DNA of 13,265 nucleotides from Lysobacterales bacterium. Lineage in GTDB: Bacteria > Pseudomonadota > Gammaproteobacteria > Xanthomonadales > Xanthomonadaceae. Of the stretch, positions 6,341-11,936 are shown one piece after another; position 1 is the first letter of the stretch, and each line of letters opens with the position of its first letter. Made by a program: the position numbers and the translations under genes. Location of the stretch: positions 1 through 13,265 of the forward strand of contig JAGRJX010000089.1 in assembly GCA_020442545.1 (NCBI GenBank), given 5' to 3'. The notes below the pieces were generated by a model. That model had not been told where the DNA came from and searched no databases. It was given only the letters and a program-made list of their open reading frames with translations.

Positions 6341-6474
6341 GTGGCCGGAACGGTTGCGGATACGAAGAGTGTCGATGTACAGAAAGCGCCAAACTCCTGC
6401 TTTTTCTAACCTTTCTCACTCCTTCGCAGCCAGCGCGAAGCGCGGCGACTCACCGCGCCACGCTGCCGTCGTCG

Positions 6475-7257
6475 TTATCGACCGCTGAACACGGCCTTGC
6501 GGCGTTCGAGGAAGGCGGAAGTGCCCTCACGCATGTCTTCGGTGGAGGCGCAGACGGCAAACGCCTGCGTTTCGTAGTCGAGCCCCTGCTGCAGGCCGCA
6601 CTCGCCGCCGACGATGACCGCGTCCAGCACACCGCGCAGGGCATGCGGTGCCGAGGCGGCGAGGCGGTCCGCGAGGGCGTTGACGGTTTCATCCAGCGAA
6701 TCTGGTTCCACGACCTGGTTCAGCGCGCCCAGTGCGTGGGCGCGCGCCGCGTCGATGGGATCACCGAGCAGGCACAGTTCCAGCGCCGCCGCGCGTCCGG
6801 CCAGACGCAGCAGGCGCTGGGTGCCGCCGAAGCCCGGAATCAGACCCAGTGCAATTTCCGGCTGGCCGAGCTTCGCCTTTTCCGAGCCAATGCGCAGGTG
6901 GCAGCTCATCGCCAGTTCCATGCCGCCGCCCAGCGCGTAGCCGCCGATAGCCGCGATCACCGGCTTGCCGAGGTGCTCGATCTTCAGCATCAGCGCCTGG
7001 CCGCGGCGCGAGAAGGCCAGCGCCTGTACCGGTGACAGGGTGTTCAGCTCGGAGATATCCGCACCGGCAACAAATGCCTTGCCGCCAGCACCGGCAAGCA
7101 CGACCACCCGCACATCGTCATCGGCGGCCACCTGGTCAAAGGCGAGATGCAGCTCGTCCACCGTTAGATGGTTGAGTGCATTGAGTTTTTCGGGTCGGTT
7201 GATGACGATTTGACGCACTGCGCCGCGATTCTCGATCAGCAGGTTCTGGTAGCCCAT
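6475..7257 (-). CDS. Enoyl-CoA hydratase (crotonase family)
   Basis: A 260-residue crotonase, predicted to hydrate trans-2-enoyl-CoA to 3-hydroxyacyl-CoA in fatty-acid or aromatic/branched-chain catabolism. The fold signatures are intact: NRPEKLNALN (20-29), the oxyanion-hole segments KAFVAGADI (60-68) and AIGGYALGGG (103-112), and both catalytic acids, Glu114 in GGMELAM and Glu134 in GQPEIALGLIPGFGGTQRL. Having both Glu favours hydratase over isomerase or dehalogenase members. The physiological substrate cannot be read from the sequence; the protein resembles short-chain EchA/PaaF-type enzymes. The ATG at 7257 has GGAG about seven bases upstream. It stands alone, divergent from the FKBP gene and convergent with dksA. 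The 134 bases between its stop and the shared terminator hold no gene that I can support. Confidence 0.88.
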   Translation of the reverse strand: MGYQNLLIENRGAVRQIVINRPEKLNALNHLTVDELHLAFDQVAADDDVRVVVLAGAGGKAFVAGADISELNTLSPVQALAFSRRGQALMLKIEHLGKPVIAAIGGYALGGGMELAMSCHLRIGSEKAKLGQPEIALGLIPGFGGTQRLLRLAGRAAALELCLLGDPIDAARAHALGALNQVVEPDSLDETVNALADRLAASAPHALRGVLDAVIVGGECGLQQGLDYETQAFAVCASTEDMREGTSAFLERRKAVFSGR

Positions 7258-7341
7258 GGGCCATCTCCGAAAGGGAAGGAGGCCGAATGGTAGCGGGCAT
7301 GGACCTGCTTGCCGAGTTCGGGAACCTGTTCGTACCGGCAG

Positions 7342-7370
7342 TGGTCAATACGGGCCGGCAAGGGTATCCT
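7342..7370 (+). promoter_or_regulatory. Possible promoter of the FKBP gene
   Basis: TGGTCA (7342-7347, four of six -35 bases) and TATCCT (7365-7370) are separated by 17 bases, in the 198-base divergent region before the FKBP gene. The predicted leader would be about 80 bases long. Weak consensus, judged by eye. Confidence 0.35.
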
Positions 7371-7441
7371 TGTGCGCTCTCTCGGGGCGGCCTGGCCGTC
7401 CCGTTTCTTGTCACGCTCATTGGATCGTGGCGAACTCTTCC

Positions 7442-7447
7442 AGGAGG
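7442..7447 (+). promoter_or_regulatory. Shine-Dalgarno AGGAGG fixing the FKBP start
   Basis: A perfect AGGAGG lies eight bases before the ATG at 7456. The frame is open far upstream (to at least 7309), but this site and the signal peptide that follows decide the start. Confidence 0.85.
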
Positions 7448-7455
7448 TTTTTCGC

Positions 7456-8136
7456 ATGAAGTTGCGTTGGATGGTCGCGCTGGTCGCGGCGTTGAGCATG
7501 AGCGTCGCCGTGGCGCAGGACACCAGCAGCGAAAAGGGCAAGCTGAGCTACTCGATTGGCTACCAGCTGGGGCATGACTTCTCCGAGCGTGGTATCGACA
7601 TTGATCTCAACACCGTGATCAAGGCGATCCAGGATGGCTACGCCAAGCGCAACCCTAGCGTTCCCGAGGCGGAAATGCGCGAAGCCATGGGCAAGATGCA
7701 GCAGGAGCTGATGACCAAGGCCAAGGCCGAATTCGACAAGGTCTCCGCCGAAAACAAGGCGAAGAGCGACCGCTTCCTTGCCAGCAATCGCGCCAAGACC
7801 GGCATTATCGCCATGCCCAGCGGCATCCAGTACCGCGTGATCGAGGAAGGCAATGGCGCGCGCCCGACGGCAGCCAGTGAAGTGACCATCAATTTCCGCG
7901 GTTCGATTGCGGATGGTCCGGAATTCGTCAGCACCTACACCAACAATCAGCCCGCGGTGCTGAAGGTTTCCGAAGCGCCGATCGAAGGCCTCAAGGACGT
8001 TCTGCCGCTGATGAAGACGGGCGCTCGCTGGGAGATCTTCCTGCCGGCGGCCAAGGCTTACGGCGACACCCCGCGCTCGCCAATCGGTCCGAACCAGGCC
8101 GTGGTGTTCGACGTGACCCTGGTGTCGGTCAAGTAA
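7456..8136 (+). CDS. Exported FKBP-type (FkpA/Mip-like) protein with degenerate active site
   Basis: A 226-residue periplasmic folding factor of the FkpA/Mip type. A Sec signal peptide (MKLRWMVALVAALSMSVAVA, probable cleavage before Gln21) is followed by an N-terminal FKBP_N dimerisation domain (about 25-115: KLSYSIGYQLGHDF, a long helix rich in Lys/Glu) and a C-terminal FKBP domain (about 117-226: GIQYRVIEEGNG, AKAYGDTP, IGPNQAVVFDVTLVSV). Compared with human FKBP12, Tyr26 aligns with Phe147, Asp37 with Val158, and the Trp59 region (VIPGW) with SEAPIEGL, which lacks Trp; Tyr82 is kept as Tyr202 (AYG). The prolyl-isomerase pocket is therefore substantially altered, and the protein may act mainly as a chaperone. 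The true start is fixed by the AGGAGG. The gene is followed by an 11-bp hairpin and then the DUF1289 gene. Confidence 0.87.
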   Translation: MKLRWMVALVAALSMSVAVAQDTSSEKGKLSYSIGYQLGHDFSERGIDIDLNTVIKAIQDGYAKRNPSVPEAEMREAMGKMQQELMTKAKAEFDKVSAENKAKSDRFLASNRAKTGIIAMPSGIQYRVIEEGNGARPTAASEVTINFRGSIADGPEFVSTYTNNQPAVLKVSEAPIEGLKDVLPLMKTGARWEIFLPAAKAYGDTPRSPIGPNQAVVFDVTLVSVK

Positions 8137-8145
8137 GACAGTCAT

Positions 8146-8174
8146 GGCTGACGAGGGCAGGTTCCTCGTCAGCC
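8146..8174 (+). other. 11-bp perfect hairpin between FKBP and DUF1289 genes
   Basis: GGCTGACGAGG (8146-8156) pairs perfectly with CCTCGTCAGCC (8164-8174) around a 7-base loop. No T-run follows, so it is not a typical intrinsic terminator. It could protect the upstream mRNA's 3' end, attenuate read-through, or shape initiation at the DUF1289 start 11 bases downstream. Confidence 0.6.
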
Positions 8175-8184
8175 GCAACGGAAG

Positions 8185-8412
8185 ATGACGGCAATCCAGA
8201 GTCCCTGCATCGGCGTGTGCACGCTGGATGCGCTCGGGCAATGTACCGGCTGCTTTCGCAGCGGCGAGGAGATCGCCAACTGGCAGCGCTACAGCGATGG
8301 GCAGCGTGCGCGGCTGATGGACGACATCCTGCCTGAGCGTGAGGAGCGCGCCCTGCGGCGGTCAGCGGACAGCGTTTCGCTGCCCGGCGTCACGCTGGAT
8401 ATCGTGGGGTGA
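8185..8412 (+). CDS. DUF1289 small cysteine-motif protein
   Basis: A 75-residue protein with the DUF1289 signature SPCIGVCTLDALGQCTGCFRS: Cys8, Cys12, Cys20 and Cys23 spaced C-x3-C-x7-C-x2-C, followed by EEIANWQRYSDGQRARLMDDILPER. The spacing suggests a metal (zinc or Fe-S) site, but the family has no established function. The ATG at 8185 is the only credible start (an in-frame stop lies at 8149-8151 and no start codon comes between). It has no well-spaced Shine-Dalgarno: GGAAG directly abuts the ATG. Translation may depend on read-through or coupling from the FKBP mRNA, or on the upstream hairpin. Its stop overlaps the next gene's GTG (GTGA), so it begins a tightly coupled trio with the NUDIX and sulfurtransferase genes. 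Confidence 0.85.
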   Translation: MTAIQSPCIGVCTLDALGQCTGCFRSGEEIANWQRYSDGQRARLMDDILPEREERALRRSADSVSLPGVTLDIVG

Positions 8413-9041
8413 GGCCGTCCGCGGCCGGTACGGCGCTGTCGGAGCTTGGTGGTCGACTGCACCCGCTGGATCATCCGCCATGCGGTAGCGGCTGGAACCG
8501 TGCGGAACTCGCGGATCTGCTGCCCAGTGGCCACGTCTTCCGTGAAGCGGCGGTGCTGGTCGGCATCGTCGACCACCCACACGCGGCACCAGGCGTCCTG
8601 CTGACGCGGCGCACGGTGACACTCACTCACCACGGCGGTCAGATCAGCTTCCCCGGCGGCAGTATCGACCCCGGTGATGCAGGGCCGCGTGAGGCAGCCC
8701 TGCGCGAAGCGTGGGAGGAAATCCGGCTTCCCGAGGCACACGTCGAGCCGCTCGGCTATCTGGATCCCTACGTCACCATTACCGGGTTTCGCGTGTTGCC
8801 GCTGGTTGCGCGACTGCGCCCCGGCTTTGCGCTGACCGCCGATCCCGCCGAAGTCGACGAGGTATTTGAAGCACCGCTGTCGTTCCTGCTGGACCGGCGC
8901 CACCTGCAGCGCCACGCAGGTGACTTTCGCGGCAAACGTCGGCACTACTGGCAGGTTCGCTACGGCGATCACCGCATCTGGGGCGCAACAGCCGCTATGC
9001 TGGTCAATCTGCGTGATCGGATCGAAGGCAGGAAGACATGA
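8409..9041 (+). CDS. nudL: CoA pyrophosphatase, NUDIX family (NudL-type)
   Basis: A 210-residue NUDIX hydrolase predicted to split CoA or its oxidised/acyl derivatives to 3',5'-ADP and (acyl-)phosphopantetheine. The CoA-specific UPF0035 motif (LLTRRTVTLTHHGGQISFPGG, residues 64-84) runs straight into the Nudix box, with REAWEE (99-104) providing the metal-binding acids. The Nudix box departs from strict GX5EX7REUXEEXGU as E. coli NudL does (Asp90-Ala91 where a Glu is usual, Arg106 for Gly). Downstream YLDPYVTITGFRVLPLVA and DEVFEAPLSFLLD also match NudL. It starts with GTG at 8409 overlapping the DUF1289 stop, with only a weak G-rich stretch upstream, so coupling is likely. Its stop overlaps the sulfurtransferase ATG (ATGA). 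A CoA-recycling or housecleaning role fits the several acyl-CoA genes nearby, though none of those is in this operon. Confidence 0.88.
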   Translation: MRPSAAGTALSELGGRLHPLDHPPCGSGWNRAELADLLPSGHVFREAAVLVGIVDHPHAAPGVLLTRRTVTLTHHGGQISFPGGSIDPGDAGPREAALREAWEEIRLPEAHVEPLGYLDPYVTITGFRVLPLVARLRPGFALTADPAEVDEVFEAPLSFLLDRRHLQRHAGDFRGKRRHYWQVRYGDHRIWGATAAMLVNLRDRIEGRKT

Positions 9042-9886
9042 GTCAACAGACGCTGGTATCGGTGGAGAGCCTGGCGACGCAGCTGGGTGAAGGTCGCCTA
9101 CGCCTGTTCGACTGCCGCTTCGACCTGCGCGACGCGGACGCCGGTCGTCGCGCGTTTCTGGCGTCGCACCTGCCGGGTGCGCTCTATGCCAATCTGGACA
9201 GCGACCTGTCCGACCTGACCATCGAGGGGCGTGGACGTCACCCGCTGCCGGGCGCATCGACGTTTTCCGACACGCTGTCGCGCTGGGGATTGACGCCAGA
9301 TCAGCCGGTGGTGGTCTACGACAGCAGCGATGGCAGCATGGCCGCGCGGCTGTGGTGGATGCTGAGTCTCTTCGGGCACCCGCAGGTCGCCGTGCTGGAT
9401 GGCGGTATCCAGGCCTGGACAAAGGCCGGTGGGCGCACCGAGAGCGGCTGGCCAGCAGATCCCGAGCCATCCCGCTACCGCGGACGCTTTGATGTCCGCC
9501 GCATCGCCAGCACGGCGGTCGTCGCCGCGCGCATGGCCACGCAGGGCGGGGCGCTGGTCGATGCCCGTGCGCCGGAGCGTTTTCGCGGCGAGATCGAGCC
9601 GCTTGACCGTATCGCCGGGCACATTCCCGGTGCGGTCAACCGGCCTTACGTCGCCAATCTGCGCCCCGATGGCCGCTTCAAGCCGGCAGCGGTGCTGCGT
9701 GAGGAGTTCGATCAGCTGCTGGGCGACACCGCGGTAGAACAGACGCTGCTGATGTGCGGATCCGGCGTTACTGCCTGCCATCATGCGTTGGCCATGCAGC
9801 ATGCCGGCCTTGCCGGTGCTCGCGTCTACGCCGGCTCGTGGAGTGAATGGGTTGCCGACGCGGCACGTCCTGTCGCCAGGGGCTAG
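9038..9886 (+). CDS. sseA: Sulfurtransferase, tandem-rhodanese type (3-mercaptopyruvate sulfurtransferase-like)
   Basis: A 282-residue cytoplasmic protein with two rhodanese domains: an inactive N-terminal one (about 8-130, with LFDCRFDLRD, HLPGALY, VVVYDSSDGSMAARLWWML and VLDGGIQAW) and a catalytic C-terminal one (about 155-280, with LVDARAPERFRGE, AGHIPGAVN and LLMCGSGVTACHHALA). The active-site Cys240 lies in the loop CGSGVT, the form typical of 3-mercaptopyruvate sulfurtransferases; thiosulfate sulfurtransferases usually have a CRxG(V/I)T-type loop with an extra basic residue. It likely moves sulfane sulfur to cyanide or thiol acceptors. The start ATG overlaps the NUDIX stop and is preceded by AGGAAG. 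It ends the DUF1289-NudL-SseA unit. The 167 bases to the convergent isomerase gene contain a T6 run (about 9938-9943) but no stem I consider a sound terminator. Confidence 0.87.
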   Translation: MSQQTLVSVESLATQLGEGRLRLFDCRFDLRDADAGRRAFLASHLPGALYANLDSDLSDLTIEGRGRHPLPGASTFSDTLSRWGLTPDQPVVVYDSSDGSMAARLWWMLSLFGHPQVAVLDGGIQAWTKAGGRTESGWPADPEPSRYRGRFDVRRIASTAVVAARMATQGGALVDARAPERFRGEIEPLDRIAGHIPGAVNRPYVANLRPDGRFKPAAVLREEFDQLLGDTAVEQTLLMCGSGVTACHHALAMQHAGLAGARVYAGSWSEWVADAARPVARG

Positions 9887-10053
9887 GAGCCTGCGCGGCA
9901 GCAGCCATCCGGCCTGCGAAACGCTCTGCGCGGTGCATTTTTTCGCTATTTGCTGGCCTGCCGTACCGCTGCGGCCAGGCAAACCGTCGAAGAACTGTCC
10001 AAGCGCAGCGTACTTCTCGCCTCAAACGTCGCTTCCCCGCGGGTGTCCGGGCC

Positions 10054-10821
10054 TCAGCCGCCCTTGAGGCGGGCCACCAGTCCGTGCAGCACGGCCTGGG
10101 TTTCCTTGCCGAACCAGGCATCGAGAAACACGTCCAGCTTCAGTCGATCCGGATCATTGATCGCTTCGACAATGTCGGCACGGACAATCTTCCGGGTCGT
10201 CTGCATGGCCTGCTGCGGCAGGGCGAGGTGTGACTGTAGCCAGCGCTTTGCAGCGTCTTCCACGTCACCCGGTTCGGCGAGTTCATCGACCATGCCGATG
10301 CGGAAGGCGTGGCCGGCATCGATCATTGCGCCGGCCACCAGCAGCCGTTCCGCGGTGTGATGGCCGACCAGGCGGCGGAACACGTACTGGATGCATTCGG
10401 GCACGACCAGTCCGACCTGGGTTTCGTTGAGACCGATCATGGCCGGCTTCTCGTCCTCGGGACGGCGCACCATCACGCGATAGTCGCAGAACAGACTCAG
10501 CACCGCGCCGCCAGCCGGGCTATGGCCACCGATTGCGGCAACGCCGGGGATTGGCGATTCTGCCAGCGCCTGACAGACCGCAAAGAAGCTGCGCCACGAG
10601 GCTTCCAGCTCATCGCGATCCAGAGTCAGCAGTTCCGGCACGTCGAGTCCGGCGGAGAACACCGATTCGCCGCCGCTGAGGAAAAGCCCGTCGAATCCCT
10701 GTTCCGGGGTGGAAACGATGGCCGAGCGCAGCGCGGTCAGCAGTTCGCGGTTGAGCGCATTTACTGGCGGTCGTGCCAGTTTCAGCTCCAGGATGCGGTC
10801 GTGTTCGATGCGCTCCAGCAT
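10054..10821 (-). CDS. Enoyl-CoA delta-isomerase, ECI1-type crotonase
   Basis: A 255-residue crotonase-fold protein that closely resembles mitochondrial 3,2-trans-enoyl-CoA isomerase (ECI1). HSPAGGAVLSLFCDYRVM (100-117) matches 'ACPAGGCLVALCCDYRIM' and IGLNETQVGL (129-138) matches 'IGLNETQLGI'. Glu133 in the LNE motif is the expected catalytic base. The first hydratase Glu is Val107 here, which argues against hydratase activity. The enzyme would shift 3-cis/trans double bonds to 2-trans during degradation of unsaturated fatty acids. I choose the ATG at 10821, with AGGAG six bases upstream, over the GTG at 10848, which adds only MTRKPKERH and lacks a ribosome site. It is transcribed alone, divergent from the copper chaperone gene and convergent with the sulfurtransferase gene. 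Confidence 0.85.
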   Translation of the reverse strand: MLERIEHDRILELKLARPPVNALNRELLTALRSAIVSTPEQGFDGLFLSGGESVFSAGLDVPELLTLDRDELEASWRSFFAVCQALAESPIPGVAAIGGHSPAGGAVLSLFCDYRVMVRRPEDEKPAMIGLNETQVGLVVPECIQYVFRRLVGHHTAERLLVAGAMIDAGHAFRIGMVDELAEPGDVEDAAKRWLQSHLALPQQAMQTTRKIVRADIVEAINDPDRLKLDVFLDAWFGKETQAVLHGLVARLKGG

Positions 10822-10883
10822 GTGCCTCTCCTTGGGTTTTCGCGTCACAAGATGTTCGTGTCACACCGGTGGGGTGCCTTGTC

Positions 10884-10898
10884 GCGATATCATATCGC
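10884..10898. promoter_or_regulatory. 15-base perfect palindrome abutting the PCu(A)C start codon
   Basis: GCGATAT-C-ATATCGC is perfectly symmetric about one central base and ends one base before the ATG at 10900. It contains TATCAT on the + strand (10888-10893) and TATGAT on the minus strand, both -10-like, and occupies the place where a Shine-Dalgarno would sit. It may be an operator controlling the copper chaperone gene, the divergent isomerase gene, or both. No protein can be named. Confidence 0.45.
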
Positions 10899-10899
10899 C

Positions 10900-11466
10900 A
10901 TGAAACAGACGTTCGATCGGAATGCGTGGTCCCGTGGGCTGCTGGTCCTGGCGTTGAGCGCCAGTCTGGCGGCCTGTTCTTCCAATGAGTCGACCGAAAA
11001 CGCCACGTCAGGACAGTCAGCAGCGCCGACTGTGATGGCTGAACCCGCCTCTACGCCGCGGTCGTCGGGCGAGCTTGCGCAGGGTAACGACGAATTCGCC
11101 GTCACCCAGGCCTGGATTCGTGCCGCTCCGCCTGGCGCGATGATGTTGGCCGGTTACTTCACGTTGGCGAATCGCGGCGGCGAAACGCGGCAGTTGGTGG
11201 GCTCGCGCAGCGACGCTTTTGGCGATGTCAGCATTCACCGTTCCTTCGTCGAGGATGGCGTATCGAAGATGCGCCCTGCCGGCGACCTGGACATTGACTC
11301 GGGAGCAACCCTGACGTTCGAGCCTGGCGGCCTGCACCTGATGCTGATGTCACCTCGCTCGGATGTCTCGCCCGGTCAGCACATCCCGATCTGGCTGTGC
11401 TTCGCCGATGGTGAGGACGTGGAGGAAGTTCTCGTCGAATTCGTGGTCAGCCGCGAAGCGCCCTGA
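10900..11466 (+). CDS. PCu(A)C-type periplasmic copper chaperone lipoprotein
   Basis: A 188-residue exported protein predicted to hold Cu(I) and hand it to the Cu(A) site of cytochrome oxidase or to a Sco partner. A lipoprotein signal (residues 1-25) ends in the lipobox LAAC with Cys26, so the protein should be membrane-tethered. A disordered Ser/Thr/Ala/Pro linker (about 27-62) precedes the copper domain (about 65-185: VTQAWIRAAPPGAMMLAGYFTLAN). The copper motif HX10MX21HXM is exact: His113, Met124, His146 and Met148. The ATG at 10900 has no Shine-Dalgarno; a palindrome fills that position, so translation may be leaderless or controlled. Upstream in-frame TTG and GTG codons exist but give poorer signal peptides. 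No sco or cytochrome oxidase gene is visible. The gene ends two bases from the convergent thioesterase stop, with no terminator between them. Confidence 0.88.
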   Translation: MKQTFDRNAWSRGLLVLALSASLAACSSNESTENATSGQSAAPTVMAEPASTPRSSGELAQGNDEFAVTQAWIRAAPPGAMMLAGYFTLANRGGETRQLVGSRSDAFGDVSIHRSFVEDGVSKMRPAGDLDIDSGATLTFEPGGLHLMLMSPRSDVSPGQHIPIWLCFADGEDVEEVLVEFVVSREAP

Positions 11467-11468
11467 AA

Positions 11469-11936
11469 TCAGCTGCGACGCACCCTGAAACCCGGGGCAT
11501 GCTTCCCCGACGCGAAACGGGTCTGGCCGTTACCGCCGGCGAATGCCGGCAGCGGCACGCTTTTTCCGGTAGCGCGATTCACCCAGACGATCACGACGTC
11601 GCCGTCGGCATAGATGCAGTCGGCATCGTTGGCATCGATGATGCGGTGGCCGACGGTGATGCTCTTGCTGCCGCGCTTGTCAGCAAAGAGATCGACCACG
11701 ACTTTCGCCGGGTACTCGATGGGACGCCGGTAGTTGACCTGGGCGGCCGCCATGATCGGCGCGATGGCATCGGTCAGCCAGACATCGCCCAACGACTCGA
11801 ACCATTCGATACGCGCCTGCTCGATGTAACGCAGATAGGTGGCGTTGTTGACGTGGTTGAAGGCATCCATGTCGCCCCAGCGCACGTCGATGACACTGCG
11901 TTGCAGGTGCTCGCGGCTGCAGTCGTCGTGGTTCAT
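11469..11936 (-). CDS. Acyl-CoA thioesterase, 4HBT/hotdog family (FadM/YbgC-like)
   Basis: A 155-residue single-hotdog protein predicted to hydrolyse acyl-CoA to free acid and CoA. VRWGDMDAFNHVNNATYLRYIEQARIEWF (18-46) is the family active-site stretch: Asp24 corresponds to the catalytic Asp of 4HBT and YbgC/FadM proteins, and HVNN (28-31) opens the long central helix. The downstream core (PIMAAAQVNYRRPIEYPAKVVV, SITVGHRIID, DVVIVWVNRATGKSVPLP) follows the beta-sheet pattern. The substrate is unknown; FadM-like long-chain or YbgC-like short-chain/Tol-Pal-linked activities are both possible, but no tol genes are present. Its ATG overlaps the uvrA stop (ATGA), so it is probably read from the uvrA message by coupled translation. 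It ends tail to tail with the copper chaperone gene. Confidence 0.87.
   Translation of the reverse strand: MNHDDCSREHLQRSVIDVRWGDMDAFNHVNNATYLRYIEQARIEWFESLGDVWLTDAIAPIMAAAQVNYRRPIEYPAKVVVDLFADKRGSKSITVGHRIIDANDADCIYADGDVVIVWVNRATGKSVPLPAFAGGNGQTRFASGKHAPGFRVRRS

Noticed and set aside
6210..6419. Small minus-strand frame rich in 'ITNHESRITNHQS' repeats.
   Set aside because: It is the translation of the heptamer array through the terminator; the 21-base period arises because 7 and 3 share no factor. No start context or coding signature.
6410..6474. GC-rich inverted repeat (GCGCGG/CCGCGC) after the enoyl-CoA hydratase stop as a terminator.
   Set aside because: Only a 6-bp stem, with no adjacent T-run; the shared terminator at 6313-6340 is far stronger.
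8289..9470. Long minus-strand frame across DUF1289, NUDIX and rhodanese genes.
   Set aside because: It overlaps three well-supported genes with recognisable motifs; its own translation is Arg/Pro-rich and resembles no family I know.
9887..10053. A terminator or small gene between the sulfurtransferase and isomerase genes.
   Set aside because: There is a T6 run and a short interrupted CTGGCC/GGCCAG pairing, but no stem precedes the T-run and no frame has coding signals; I see nothing I can support here.
10309..10899. Upstream extension of the copper chaperone frame.
   Set aside because: It runs antisense through the isomerase gene and would place the lipoprotein signal in the middle of a protein; the ATG at 10900 gives a standard lipobox distance.
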